This document shows positions 27,344-35,707 of a stretch of DNA of 64,000 nt, piece after piece. Made by a program: the position numbers and the translations under genes. Position 1 is the first letter of the stretch. Each line of letters opens with the position of its first letter. The stretch lies in NCBI GenBank assembly GCA_009773455.1, contig WSXU01000004.1, positions 62,001 through 126,000 of the forward strand. Direction: 5' to 3'. Below the pieces are notes generated by a model that saw nothing but the letters and a program-made list of their open reading frames with translations, did not search any database and was not told the DNA's origin. The DNA comes from Bacteroidota bacterium. Lineage in GTDB: Bacteria > Bacteroidota > Bacteroidia > Bacteroidales > Lentimicrobiaceae.

Positions 27344-28126
27344 ATGACAGGTGCAATCTGTTACCTTTCTCTTGTTGCGGTGAGGGCTGAACCATCCGGG
27401 AAAGCCGAGATGGTGAATCAGTTGCTGTTTGGTGACCTCGCTGAAATTATTGATAATTATGATCATTGGCTGAAGATCAGGACCCTTACCGACGGTTATG
27501 AAGGATGGTGTGATCAGAAACAGCTGTTCCTCCTTTCGGATGAAACCCTGGAAGTGCTGAAAGGCAGCAGTATCCGGGTTGTGTCCGATACCACAGGTGT
27601 GTTGCTGACTCAGGGACGACCGGGAATCAACCTGGTGATGGGAAGCAGTCTCTATATGCTTCCGAATGGTCTGATTGCCGGTCCGAATGGCGATTATCAT
27701 CTGACAGAAGGTGAGTTCTGCATGCCGGAATTACTCAATCCTGAAGAAATTGCTGAAACGGCTTCTCTTTATCTGAATGCACCTTACCTGTGGGGTGGCC
27801 GCTCTCCTTTCGGGATCGACTGCTCGGGTCTGGTGCAGGTAGTATTCAAAATCAAGGGGATCAGCCTGAAACGTGATGCCGCCCAACAGGCTAACCAGGG
27901 AAATCTCATCAACCTCATCGAAGAATCACGGGCCGGTGATGTAGCCTTTTTCGATAATGAAGAGGGGAAAATCATCCACACCGGCATCATCACCGGAAAA
28001 GGGAGTATTATTCATGCTTCCGGAGAAGTCAGGATAGATCCGCTGGATCATCACGGAATTTTCAATAAAAAAGACGGGAAGTATTCCCATAAACTCAGGG
28101 TTATACGGCGCTTTGGCGAAAATTGA
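27344..28126 (+). CDS. NlpC/P60 (C40) cell-wall hydrolase with N-terminal SH3 region
   Basis: The 260-residue protein has an SH3b-like N-terminal half (MVNQLLFGDLAEIIDNYDHWLKIRT, DGYEGWCDQKQL) and a C-terminal NlpC/P60 domain. The catalytic Cys is in GGRSPFGIDCSGLVQ (about residue 159), the His in HTGIITGKGSIIHASGEVR (about residue 210 onward), with YLWGG just ahead. Such enzymes cut the gamma-D-Glu to diamino-acid bond in peptidoglycan peptides. No clear signal peptide is visible at the start at 27344; a short hydrophobic run (MTGAICYLSLVAV) is part of the SH3 fold, so the enzyme may be cytosolic and involved in peptide recycling, or exported by another route. It is a single-gene unit. Confidence 0.88.
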   Translation: MTGAICYLSLVAVRAEPSGKAEMVNQLLFGDLAEIIDNYDHWLKIRTLTDGYEGWCDQKQLFLLSDETLEVLKGSSIRVVSDTTGVLLTQGRPGINLVMGSSLYMLPNGLIAGPNGDYHLTEGEFCMPELLNPEEIAETASLYLNAPYLWGGRSPFGIDCSGLVQVVFKIKGISLKRDAAQQANQGNLINLIEESRAGDVAFFDNEEGKIIHTGIITGKGSIIHASGEVRIDPLDHHGIFNKKDGKYSHKLRVIRRFGEN

Positions 28127-28212
28127 CTGTCGTGGCATAAAACACACGGAACAGGTATTTCAGAATTAATGTTTTCTTAACATCGGGAACTTAATGCAAA
28201 TGGCCTTTGAAC

Positions 28213-28220
28213 TAATTTTG
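28213..28220 (+). promoter_or_regulatory. -7 box for the Oar-like receptor gene
   Basis: TAATTTTG matches the Bacteroidota -7 consensus TAnnTTTG and lies 112 bp before the start codon at 28333. A -33 element is not clear (TTAATG at 28191 is the closest). If used, the transcript has a leader of about 105 nt, in which I see no recognisable riboswitch. Confidence 0.4.
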
Positions 28221-28332
28221 CAGCGTGAAATCCAAACCCGCCTTTTACCGGAATCACTTAGATTTTCTTTCGACAATATTATGATTACCAAATATTTACA
28301 TTTAATAAAATAGCTAACCAAAACAACAAACC

Positions 28333-31300
28333 ATGAGAAAAACAGACAATTTGATTGGCAGATTACGCAGGTACTTCCTGTTGATGGCTGCTTTTATGCT
28401 GAGTGTAACCATTGCTGTGGGGCAGGTTACCACCTCAGGGATGAATGGAAAGATCACTGGTTCGAACGGGGAAAGTTTGCCGGGGGCCACAATAATCGCA
28501 GTTCACACCCCTTCAGGTTCTCAATATGGAACAACCACTGACATTGAAGGAAACTATCGTATTCCGAATATGAATGTGGGAGGTCCATATAAAGTTACCA
28601 TCTCCTATGTTGGTTATGAAAGCTACGTAAACAATGAAGTTTACCTTAATCTTGGCCAGACCTACAGGTTAAGCAGTAAGCTCGGTGAGAAAGCCGCAAC
28701 CATTTCCGGCGTTGAGGTTGTAGGTGCCCGCTATGACATCTTTGATGGTAACCGTACCGGGTCTGAAACCAACGTCAGCCTTCAATCCATTGAGCGCATG
28801 CCTTCTATCGGGCGCAATTTCTCTGATTACACCAGGCTAACCCCCCAGGCCAGGGTGACCCAGGGTGGCGGAATTGAAATCGCTGGTACCAATAACAGAT
28901 ACAATTCAATCTTTATCGATGGTGCCGTAAACAATGACGTATTCGGTCTTACCGATCAGGGAACCAATGGCGGACAAACCGGAATCTCCCCCTTCTCAAT
29001 GGATATCATTGAGCAGGTCTCCATCCAGGTTGCTCCCTATGATATAAAACTTGGCGGTTTTGCCGGAGCCGGTATCAATGCAGTGACCCGTCGCGGAAAC
29101 AACGAATTCCAGGGTTCTGCCTATTATATTACCCGAAATGAAGGTATGGCAGGAAAAACACCAACAGATAAAACCGACACAGAACGTAAAAAACTGAATC
29201 CATTCAGTTCTGATACCTATGGTTTCAGGTTGGGTGGACCCATCGTGAAAGACAAACTGTTCTTCTTTGTGAATGCTGAAATTCAGAAAGATGAAACTCC
29301 ACAGCCATTCGATTTCTCTACCTACGCTGGTGATGCTACGACCGAAGATCTTGCCCTGATCACCAGTAAACTGAGTGAGTTTGGCTATGATCCCGGAGGA
29401 TATACCGATGTTAACCGGACACTTGACGGTACCAAGTTCTTTGCACGCCTTGACTGGAACATAAATAAGGTTAATAAACTGATGATTCGTCACCAGTATA
29501 CCAAAGCAGAGCAGAACAGCCCGTCAAACAGCAGCACCACGGCCATCAGATTCGGGAATTCGGGAATTTACTTCCCATCAACAACCAATTCCACCGCCAT
29601 CGAGTTGAAAAGCAACATAAGCAACAAGATGAGCAACAGCCTGATTATGGGTTTCACCTTTGTTCGTGATGACCGCGACCCCATGGGAACAAATTTCCCT
29701 TATGTCAGGATCAAAGATGGTACATCCAATATCTATTTTGGGTCTGAGGAGTTTTCAACCGGTAATCAGCTGAATCAGAATATTATTACACTGACGGATA
29801 ATTTTGAGATCTACAAGGGTAAACATACCCTGACTTTTGGAACCCACAACGAATTCTATAAGATGTACAACCTGTTTATCCGCCAGAATTTCGGATCATA
29901 TCAGTTTAACAGCATCAGCGATTTCGTCAATGACCTTCCTGCATATCAGTATGATCGTACCTTCTCTGCCGTGGATAATGTTACCGGCGACGGTTCAAAA
30001 GCTGCTGCAGAATTCAATGCGTTGCAGATCGGACTCTATGCCCAGGACGAAATCCAGGTTAGTGAGAAACTGAAGGTAACCGCCGGTCTGCGTGTGGATA
30101 TGCCCATGTTCCTTGACAAACCTTCCCTGAATAACGATTTCAATGATAATGTGATCCCGATTCTTGAAGAAGCCGGTTGGGATCTTGAAGGTGCCAAAAC
30201 CGGACAGACTCCTGATCCGGCAATTATGGTGAACCCCCGCATTGGATTCAATTATGATGTGAAAGGTGACCAGAGTTTCCAGGTTCGTGGAGGTGCAGGA
30301 TTGTTTACCAGCCGTATACCTTATGTATGGCCGGGAGCCTCATTCCAGAACAATGCAGTGATCACGGGTGGGATGCGGGTTACCGCTGCCGGCTCTCCTG
30401 AACTGGTCTTTAATCCTGTATGGAACAATCAGCCAAGTGTGCCACCTATTCAACCCTCAGGTCAGGTGGATATCTTTGCCAAGAAATTCAGATTCCCGAA
30501 AGTTTTCCGTGCCAGTGTAGCCTTTGACAAGAAGCTCCCCTGGGGAATGGTCGGTACATTTGATGTCACCTATACCAAAACCCTTAACAATGTTCTGTAT
30601 TATAACCTTGCATACCATAAGACCGGTGAACTGACCGGAACCGGTGACAACAGGCCAATATGGTCGAAAATTGCACTGGGCACCGATCCCAACACTGAGG
30701 CAAACCGTAAATATACCGATATCATTCTCGGAACCAATACCAACAAGGGTTATTCATACAATATTACAGCACAGCTGCAGAAAAATTTCAGCAATGGTCT
30801 GGCCGGTAGCCTGGCTTATACGCTTGGTCATGCAAAATCAATGAACGATGGTGTTTCTTCACAAAACTCTTCACAATGGCGTGTTGCCAATGTTCGTGGA
30901 AAGAATGACCTTGACTTTGCTGTTTCTGATTTTGATATGGGTTCACGTATTGTCGGTTTCATATCTTATAAAAAAGAATACCTGAAACATACTGCCACCA
31001 CCGTTTCTCTTTTCTACACCGGACAATCGGGAGCCCGTTTCTCCTATGGATATGCTGACGGTTCATCCAAATACCTGGGCGAGGACAATCAGAGCCTCGA
31101 GTTGTTGTATGTTCCCGCAAATCAGGAAGACATCAATCTTGTTGACATTACTGTTGGTGAAAATACACTTACAGCTGATCAGCAATGGGAAGACCTGAAC
31201 GCATTTATTGAAGCCGACGATTATTTGAAAGGCCGCCGTGGTGATTACGTCGAAAGGAACCATTCACGTGTTCCGTTTATGAATATTTTCGACTTCCGCA

Positions 31301-31593
31301 TCGCACAGGACTTCTTTGTAAAGGTTGGTGATAAACGCAATACCCTGCAGGTAGCATTCGACATTTTCAATGTAGGAAACCTGATCAACAAGGATTGGGG
31401 ACGCATCTATTACTCCTCCGGTGCCTACTACAACAATTTCCCGTTGGTCAAAATGGAAGGATTTGAAGACGATAATACTACACCAAAATTCTCATTCAAG
31501 AAACCTTCAGGCGACACCTGGGCCATTGACGATTCCGGCATCCTGAGCTCAAGATGGCAGGGTCAGATCAGCATACGTTACATTTTCAACTGA
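28333..31593 (+). CDS. Oar-like TonB-dependent outer-membrane receptor
   Basis: The 1086-residue protein has a signal peptide (LLMAAFMLSVTIAVGQ), then a carboxypeptidase-regulatory-like domain (about residues 33-115: NGKITGSNGESLPGATIIAVHTPSG ... GNYRIPNMNVGGPYKVTISYVGY), a TonB plug (SLQSIERMPSIGRNFSDYTRLTP ... NSIFIDGAVNNDVFGL) and a beta-barrel of about 800 residues ending in RWQGQISIRYIFN, with a terminal aromatic as expected for BAM-assembled barrels. It resembles the Oar family more than SusC, and there is no SusD-like partner nearby. Substrate is unknown; in Myxococcus and Bacteroidota relatives Oar proteins have been linked to adhesion, peptide uptake or secretion. It is a single transcript ending at the strong terminator at 31613. 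Confidence 0.93.
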   Translation: MRKTDNLIGRLRRYFLLMAAFMLSVTIAVGQVTTSGMNGKITGSNGESLPGATIIAVHTPSGSQYGTTTDIEGNYRIPNMNVGGPYKVTISYVGYESYVNNEVYLNLGQTYRLSSKLGEKAATISGVEVVGARYDIFDGNRTGSETNVSLQSIERMPSIGRNFSDYTRLTPQARVTQGGGIEIAGTNNRYNSIFIDGAVNNDVFGLTDQGTNGGQTGISPFSMDIIEQVSIQVAPYDIKLGGFAGAGINAVTRRGNNEFQGSAYYITRNEGMAGKTPTDKTDTERKKLNPFSSDTYGFRLGGPIVKDKLFFFVNAEIQKDETPQPFDFSTYAGDATTEDLALITSKLSEFGYDPGGYTDVNRTLDGTKFFARLDWNINKVNKLMIRHQYTKAEQNSPSNSSTTAIRFGNSGIYFPSTTNSTAIELKSNISNKMSNSLIMGFTFVRDDRDPMGTNFPYVRIKDGTSNIYFGSEEFSTGNQLNQNIITLTDNFEIYKGKHTLTFGTHNEFYKMYNLFIRQNFGSYQFNSISDFVNDLPAYQYDRTFSAVDNVTGDGSKAAAEFNALQIGLYAQDEIQVSEKLKVTAGLRVDMPMFLDKPSLNNDFNDNVIPILEEAGWDLEGAKTGQTPDPAIMVNPRIGFNYDVKGDQSFQVRGGAGLFTSRIPYVWPGASFQNNAVITGGMRVTAAGSPELVFNPVWNNQPSVPPIQPSGQVDIFAKKFRFPKVFRASVAFDKKLPWGMVGTFDVTYTKTLNNVLYYNLAYHKTGELTGTGDNRPIWSKIALGTDPNTEANRKYTDIILGTNTNKGYSYNITAQLQKNFSNGLAGSLAYTLGHAKSMNDGVSSQNSSQWRVANVRGKNDLDFAVSDFDMGSRIVGFISYKKEYLKHTATTVSLFYTGQSGARFSYGYADGSSKYLGEDNQSLELLYVPANQEDINLVDITVGENTLTADQQWEDLNAFIEADDYLKGRRGDYVERNHSRVPFMNIFDFRIAQDFFVKVGDKRNTLQVAFDIFNVGNLINKDWGRIYYSSGAYYNNFPLVKMEGFEDDNTTPKFSFKKPSGDTWAIDDSGILSSRWQGQISIRYIFN

Positions 31594-31612
31594 TAATAAT
31601 CAGGATGATTTA

Positions 31613-31644
31613 AAAGAGTCCCGGTTACCGGGACTCTTTTTTTT
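31613..31644 (+). terminator. rho-independent terminator after the receptor gene
   Basis: A perfect stem (AAAAGAGTCCCGG with CCGGGACTCTTTT around a short TTA loop) runs into a nine-base T run. It lies 20 bp after the stop codon. Confidence 0.92.
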
Positions 31645-31648
31645 CACC

Positions 31649-31656
31649 TAACTTTG
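31649..31656 (+). promoter_or_regulatory. -7 box for the phosphodiesterase/PhoD operon
   Basis: TAACTTTG matches the Bacteroidota consensus and lies 17 bp before the start codon at 31673, directly after the preceding terminator. No convincing -33 element is visible because that position is in the terminator T-run. This would give a nearly leaderless transcript. Confidence 0.35.
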
Positions 31657-31672
31657 AATATCAATCAAGATT

Positions 31673-32908
31673 ATGAAAACAACCCGGTTTCTGTTAACAA
31701 TTTCCGCCATTGCACTGTTGTGCCTGACCGGGTTACTGAATTCTTCTGTTGCACAGAACAATCAGCCCCAAACCACCGTTATCCTCTCCCTCGACGGATT
31801 CCGTTGGGATTATCCGACAAAAACCAGCACACCGAATCTTGACAGGATAGCCCGGGAAGGTGTAAAAGCCGAATCACTGATTCCTTCCTTTCCTTCAAAA
31901 ACATTCCCGAACCATTATACCATAGCAACAGGGCTGGTACCTGACCATCACGGCCTGGTCAACAACGCCTTCTATGATGCTGAATCAGACAAATCATATT
32001 CAATGAATAACTATGCGCCCAGGTTCAATCCCGACTTCTATGGCGGAGAACCGATCTGGATAACCGCACAAAACCAGGGCGTGGTCACCGCTTCATTTTT
32101 CTGGGTGGGAACCGATGTTGCCATCCGGGGCAGGCATCCCGATTACTGGAAATCGTATGATGAAAGTATTCCCTTTATTCAGCGGATAGATACCATTATC
32201 CATTGGCTGAGCCTCCCTGTCAGCATCCGGCCAAGGCTGATTATGGCCTATTACCATGAGCCCGATGGGGTTGGTCACGATTACGGTCCCGATGATATCC
32301 GCACACTGGATACCGTTCATCTGCTCGACAGCATTACCGGGATACTTTACAATCGCATCCGCATGCTGGCTGATGGCCAAAACGTTAATTTTATCGTAGT
32401 TTCCGATCATGGCATGGGACAAATATCTTCCGACAGAAATAATGTGCTCAAAGACCTTATACCGGTTGAATGGCCTGTCAGAATTGAAGGTGGTAATCCC
32501 AACTTTAACCTTTATGCCAAAGGCCACTGGATTGATTCAACCTATAATATTTTAAAAAAAATAAATGGCATCAAAGTCTGGAAACCGGGTGAAGTGCCTG
32601 AATACCTGCAATACGGGACCAATACCAGGGCTGGTAACCTCATCGTTGTTGCCGATTCTGCCTGGAGTTTAACCGCAAAAACACCAGAAAAAAGTTTTTC
32701 AGGCGGCACCCATGGCTATGATATCCGCAACAGGGATATGCATACAATCTTTTATGCCGCCGGACCGGCTTTTAAAGAAAACTTCGTACAACCTTCCTTT
32801 CAGAATATTCATATCTATCCCCTGCTGGCTCACCTGCTTGGCATTGTTCCGGCCAAAACCGACGGGGATCTGCTCAGTGTATCCGGAATGTTAAAACCAC
32901 AGCCATGA
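31673..32908 (+). CDS. nucleotide pyrophosphatase/phosphodiesterase (alkaline phosphatase superfamily)
   Basis: The 411-residue protein begins with a signal peptide (LLTISAIALLCLTGLLNSSVAQ). The first metal Asp is in VILSLDGFRWDY, the predicted Thr nucleophile in SFPSKTFPNHYTIATGLVPDHHG, and later metal ligands in YYHEPDGVGHDYGPDD and VVSDHGMG, with a final HGYDIRNRDMHTIFYAAGPAF. This set is that of the ENPP/NPP branch, which hydrolyses nucleotide pyrophosphate or phosphodiester bonds in the periplasm. The gene overlaps the next one by four bases (ATGA), so the two are translationally coupled. The pair suggests periplasmic phosphate scavenging from nucleotides or phospholipid-like diesters (inference). 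Confidence 0.9.
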   Translation: MKTTRFLLTISAIALLCLTGLLNSSVAQNNQPQTTVILSLDGFRWDYPTKTSTPNLDRIAREGVKAESLIPSFPSKTFPNHYTIATGLVPDHHGLVNNAFYDAESDKSYSMNNYAPRFNPDFYGGEPIWITAQNQGVVTASFFWVGTDVAIRGRHPDYWKSYDESIPFIQRIDTIIHWLSLPVSIRPRLIMAYYHEPDGVGHDYGPDDIRTLDTVHLLDSITGILYNRIRMLADGQNVNFIVVSDHGMGQISSDRNNVLKDLIPVEWPVRIEGGNPNFNLYAKGHWIDSTYNILKKINGIKVWKPGEVPEYLQYGTNTRAGNLIVVADSAWSLTAKTPEKSFSGGTHGYDIRNRDMHTIFYAAGPAFKENFVQPSFQNIHIYPLLAHLLGIVPAKTDGDLLSVSGMLKPQP

Positions 32909-34233
32909 AAAGAAAATCCCTCATCATTCCAGTTATTATATTCATGTCATGGACAACCTATGCACAGCCGGAACCGATGCTTCAGTCGGGTCCTATGCCG
33001 GGTTATGCCGATATGCGTGAAGCCGTGATCTGGATTCAGACAACAGCAGCAGCCGAAGTGTTTGCCACGTATGCCGACCGGGAGCATCCGGAGTTGATTT
33101 TGCAAACCGGTAAAGTAAACACAGTGAAGGAACAGGCCTTTACAGCCAGGTTGATTGCAGATCAGGTGGAACCCGGAAAAACCTATGACTACAGGATTTA
33201 CATCGGTAACAAGCCTGTTGACCTTGCCTATCCGACTGTTTTTAAAACACCACCCCTTTGGAAATACAGGACCAATCCCCCTGATTTTACCATACTTACA
33301 GGCAGTTGCGCTTACATCAACCAACCCGAATACGACCGGCCCGGAAAGCCCTACGGCGGTGATTACAGGATATTTAAACATATGGCATCGCAGAATGCCG
33401 ACCTGATGATCTGGCTGGGCGACAATGTTTACCTGCGGGAGCCCGACTGGAATTCAGTGACAGGATTCCAAAAAAGATATACCCATACACGGTCGTTGCC
33501 CGAATTGCAGCCTTTCCTGGCTTCCACCCACCATTATGCCATCTGGGACGACCACGATTACGGTCCGGATAATTGCAATAAGTCATTTTTCAATAAAAAC
33601 ACTGCACTGGAAACATTCAGGCTCTTCTGGGCAAATCCCACCTTCGGCACTGCTGATATGCAAGGCATCACGACATCATTTCAATGGGGTGATGCCGATT
33701 TTTTCCTGATCGACAACCGCTGGTACCGCGACCCTGATGAATTAAAAAAGGATGGCAAATCGATCATTGGAGAGAAACAACTCGAATGGTTAACAGATAA
33801 CCTGGTGTCGTCCCGGGCGACTTTTAAATTTATAGCCATCGGTGGACAATTCCTTTCTGATGCTGCAACCGCAGAGATGCATTCGGCTAACGGATTCAAC
33901 AATGAACGTGAAAAGCTAATACGGTTTATTCAGGACCAGAAAATCAAAAATGTGATATTTCTGACCGGCGATGTCCATTTCTCCGAATTATCGGTACTTA
34001 AACCAGAGGGTAAACCAGCCATCTATGACCTGACTTTTTCTACTTTGAGTGCCGGGCCCAACCCAGCCGGGGAATCATGGAAAAACACCCTAAGGATTCC
34101 CGGCACCGTGATGCCTGACAGGAATTATGGCAAAATCAGCGTCAGCGGGCCGGAAAAAGCAAGGAAACTGACCATCGGTTGCTTTGATTCTGATAACCAC
34201 AAAAGGTGGGAGAAGGTCATTGAGCAGGAATGA
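32905..34233 (+). CDS. PhoD-like alkaline phosphatase family protein
   Basis: The 442-residue protein has a signal peptide (SLIIPVIIFMSWTTYAQ), an N-terminal fibronectin-like domain (about 25-120, KTYDYRIYIGNKPVDL) and a metallophosphatase domain. Visible metal-site motifs are ILTGSCAY, DLMIWLGDNVYLREPDW, YAIWDDHDYGPDN, IDNRWYRD and VIFLTGDVHFSELSV. PhoD enzymes are calcium/iron phosphodiesterases or phosphomonoesterases. The start codon overlaps the stop of the upstream phosphodiesterase gene by four bases, so the products probably act on the same class of substrates in the periplasm. No Pho-type regulatory gene is close by. A twin-arginine motif, typical of classic PhoD, is not seen. Confidence 0.9.
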   Translation: MKRKSLIIPVIIFMSWTTYAQPEPMLQSGPMPGYADMREAVIWIQTTAAAEVFATYADREHPELILQTGKVNTVKEQAFTARLIADQVEPGKTYDYRIYIGNKPVDLAYPTVFKTPPLWKYRTNPPDFTILTGSCAYINQPEYDRPGKPYGGDYRIFKHMASQNADLMIWLGDNVYLREPDWNSVTGFQKRYTHTRSLPELQPFLASTHHYAIWDDHDYGPDNCNKSFFNKNTALETFRLFWANPTFGTADMQGITTSFQWGDADFFLIDNRWYRDPDELKKDGKSIIGEKQLEWLTDNLVSSRATFKFIAIGGQFLSDAATAEMHSANGFNNEREKLIRFIQDQKIKNVIFLTGDVHFSELSVLKPEGKPAIYDLTFSTLSAGPNPAGESWKNTLRIPGTVMPDRNYGKISVSGPEKARKLTIGCFDSDNHKRWEKVIEQE

Positions 34234-34421
34234 TCTGCAATTCTTTTATATTTTGATTATCAGTTATTTGTGAAAGATCTGCAGATTCTGTATTGTAAGA
34301 ATTGTTCCAAATAGTAAACATTTGATAAAGGTGTCGGTTACTTAATGGTATCAGGCTGATCAACCAGTGCCGGAACAAAACGGCTTCTGTAAAAAAAGTT
34401 TCATTAAATCAGAGAAAGATC

Positions 34422-35270
34422 ATGAACCGTACTTTTATCACTATTCTATTGTTGTTCGCTGCCGTTCAACTGTCGGCGCAGGATATGCAGGCAGATGTGC
34501 CGGTAATCATGCCGCAACCTCCAGCAGGAAGGCTTGAGGTTACCTACATTGCAAATTCGGGATTTTTGCTTTCATCAGGCCCGACCCGCGTATTGATTGA
34601 TGCCTTGTATTTCGATGGTGATATCTGGGAATCTCCTTCAAAGAAGATTCAGAAAGCCATTATTTCCGGAGATATTCCATTTAAGAACATCACGCATATG
34701 CTGGCATCGCATTACCATGCCGACCACTTTGATGCCGCTCTGACCTCACGGTTCCTGGTCAACAACCCCGGAGCCATGCTCATCACAACTGCCCAGACCG
34801 ATTCTTTACTCCAGAAAGTATACAGGCAGGATCCGGAACTAAAAAGGCCGAAACAGACCAGGATTATTCAAACACCTATGTTCGGAACTGAAACTTATGA
34901 GTCGGGCGACCTGAAGGTGAAATGCCTGATGCAGCGTCATATGGGTAAGGATGATTTCAAGGTACTGAATATGGGGTTCCTTGTCGGAATGGGCGGTAAA
35001 AAAATTCTCCACATTGGAGATGCCGGCTGGACAGAAGAAAATTTTGCAGGTTTCAATCTGCCCGCCGAAAACATCGACATCGCCTTCATCCATTACTGGT
35101 TCCTGCTCGATTGCGAAGGCCGACAGATCATTGAAAACTACATCAAACCCAAAAAGATTGTGGTTACCCATATTCCTTACGATGATCTGAGACGCAACTA
35201 TAAGAGAATCAAGGAGTATTATCCTGACGTGGAAGTTTTCCTGAACCATCTGGAAAAGAAGATATACTAG
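34422..35270 (+). CDS. exported MBL-fold metallohydrolase
   Basis: The 282-residue protein has a signal peptide (FITILLLFAAVQLSAQ) and a metallo-beta-lactamase fold. The metal motif is SHYHADHFD, with a further ligand in QRHMGKDDFK and Asp in LHIGDAGW. The final VVTHIPYDDL supplies a late His. The N-terminal LEVTYIANSGFLLSS resembles the UlaG/YtnP-like branch that begins with a strand carrying an ...IGNAGFLI... pattern. Substrate cannot be told. It lies 188 bp after the PhoD-like gene on the same strand and is followed by a candidate terminator, so it may be its own unit. A periplasmic hydrolase of phosphoesters, lactones or similar is possible. Confidence 0.87.
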   Translation: MNRTFITILLLFAAVQLSAQDMQADVPVIMPQPPAGRLEVTYIANSGFLLSSGPTRVLIDALYFDGDIWESPSKKIQKAIISGDIPFKNITHMLASHYHADHFDAALTSRFLVNNPGAMLITTAQTDSLLQKVYRQDPELKRPKQTRIIQTPMFGTETYESGDLKVKCLMQRHMGKDDFKVLNMGFLVGMGGKKILHIGDAGWTEENFAGFNLPAENIDIAFIHYWFLLDCEGRQIIENYIKPKKIVVTHIPYDDLRRNYKRIKEYYPDVEVFLNHLEKKIY

Positions 35271-35294
35271 GCTACTGTAAATCCGAAAAGATAG

Positions 35295-35335
35295 AATCAG
35301 CTAATCAGCAAAACTGCTGGTCAGCTGATTTTTAT
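35295..35335 (+). terminator. likely terminator after the MBL-fold gene
   Basis: AATCAGCTAATCAGC pairs with GCTGGTCAGCTGATT (two mismatches) around a short A-rich loop, followed by TTTTTAT. It lies 25 bp after the stop codon. Confidence 0.7.
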
Positions 35336-35618
35336 ATCCATTCATCAATTCTTCTGTGATTCTCCGTTTTTTACACAGGAATTTTCCATTTTTACTTGTT
35401 TATATGTAATCTTTAAGGTATTTGACCGTCTAATCATTAAGCACTTTATGAATTTAAGCTTAAATCATGCCTGGCTTAAGACATTTAACAGCCTTATGTT
35501 CATGAGTATTTACGGAATGCACCCACTTACCAGGACCTGCCTGCTTTGAACATGATTCAGACAGCCCCTAGATGTAACGGGTACACCCCATTGGTTTTAA
35601 TTATCTATATACTTTTTA

Positions 35619-35638
35619 CCTGCCTGCGGCAGGCAGGC
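35619..35638. repeat. GC-rich palindrome, possible dispersed repeat
   Basis: The core CCTGCCTGCGGCAGGCAGG is a near-perfect inverted repeat set in T-rich sequence (TTTTTA on one side, CTTTTTAC on the other). It resembles the insert found in hairpin unit 3 at 8143. It could also act as a terminator on either strand because of the flanking T and A runs. Confidence 0.6.
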
Positions 35639-35707
35639 TTTTTACTTTTTCTCCCTACTCCTTACTCCTTACCCAACCCTTAACCTTCAAACCCAAATCA
35701 ATCAAAT

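Larger units (their letters stand above)
35271..35707. other. intergenic region with palindromes, no gene seen
   Basis: Besides the terminator, this 437-bp stretch holds a perfect 14-nt palindrome ATTTAAGCTTAAAT near 35448 and the GC-rich palindrome at 35619-35638 flanked by T-rich sequence. A short CT-rich repeat (TACTCCTTACTCCTTAC) lies near 35656. I see no credible gene; an open frame of about 33 codons from 35447 has no support. Confidence 0.5.
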
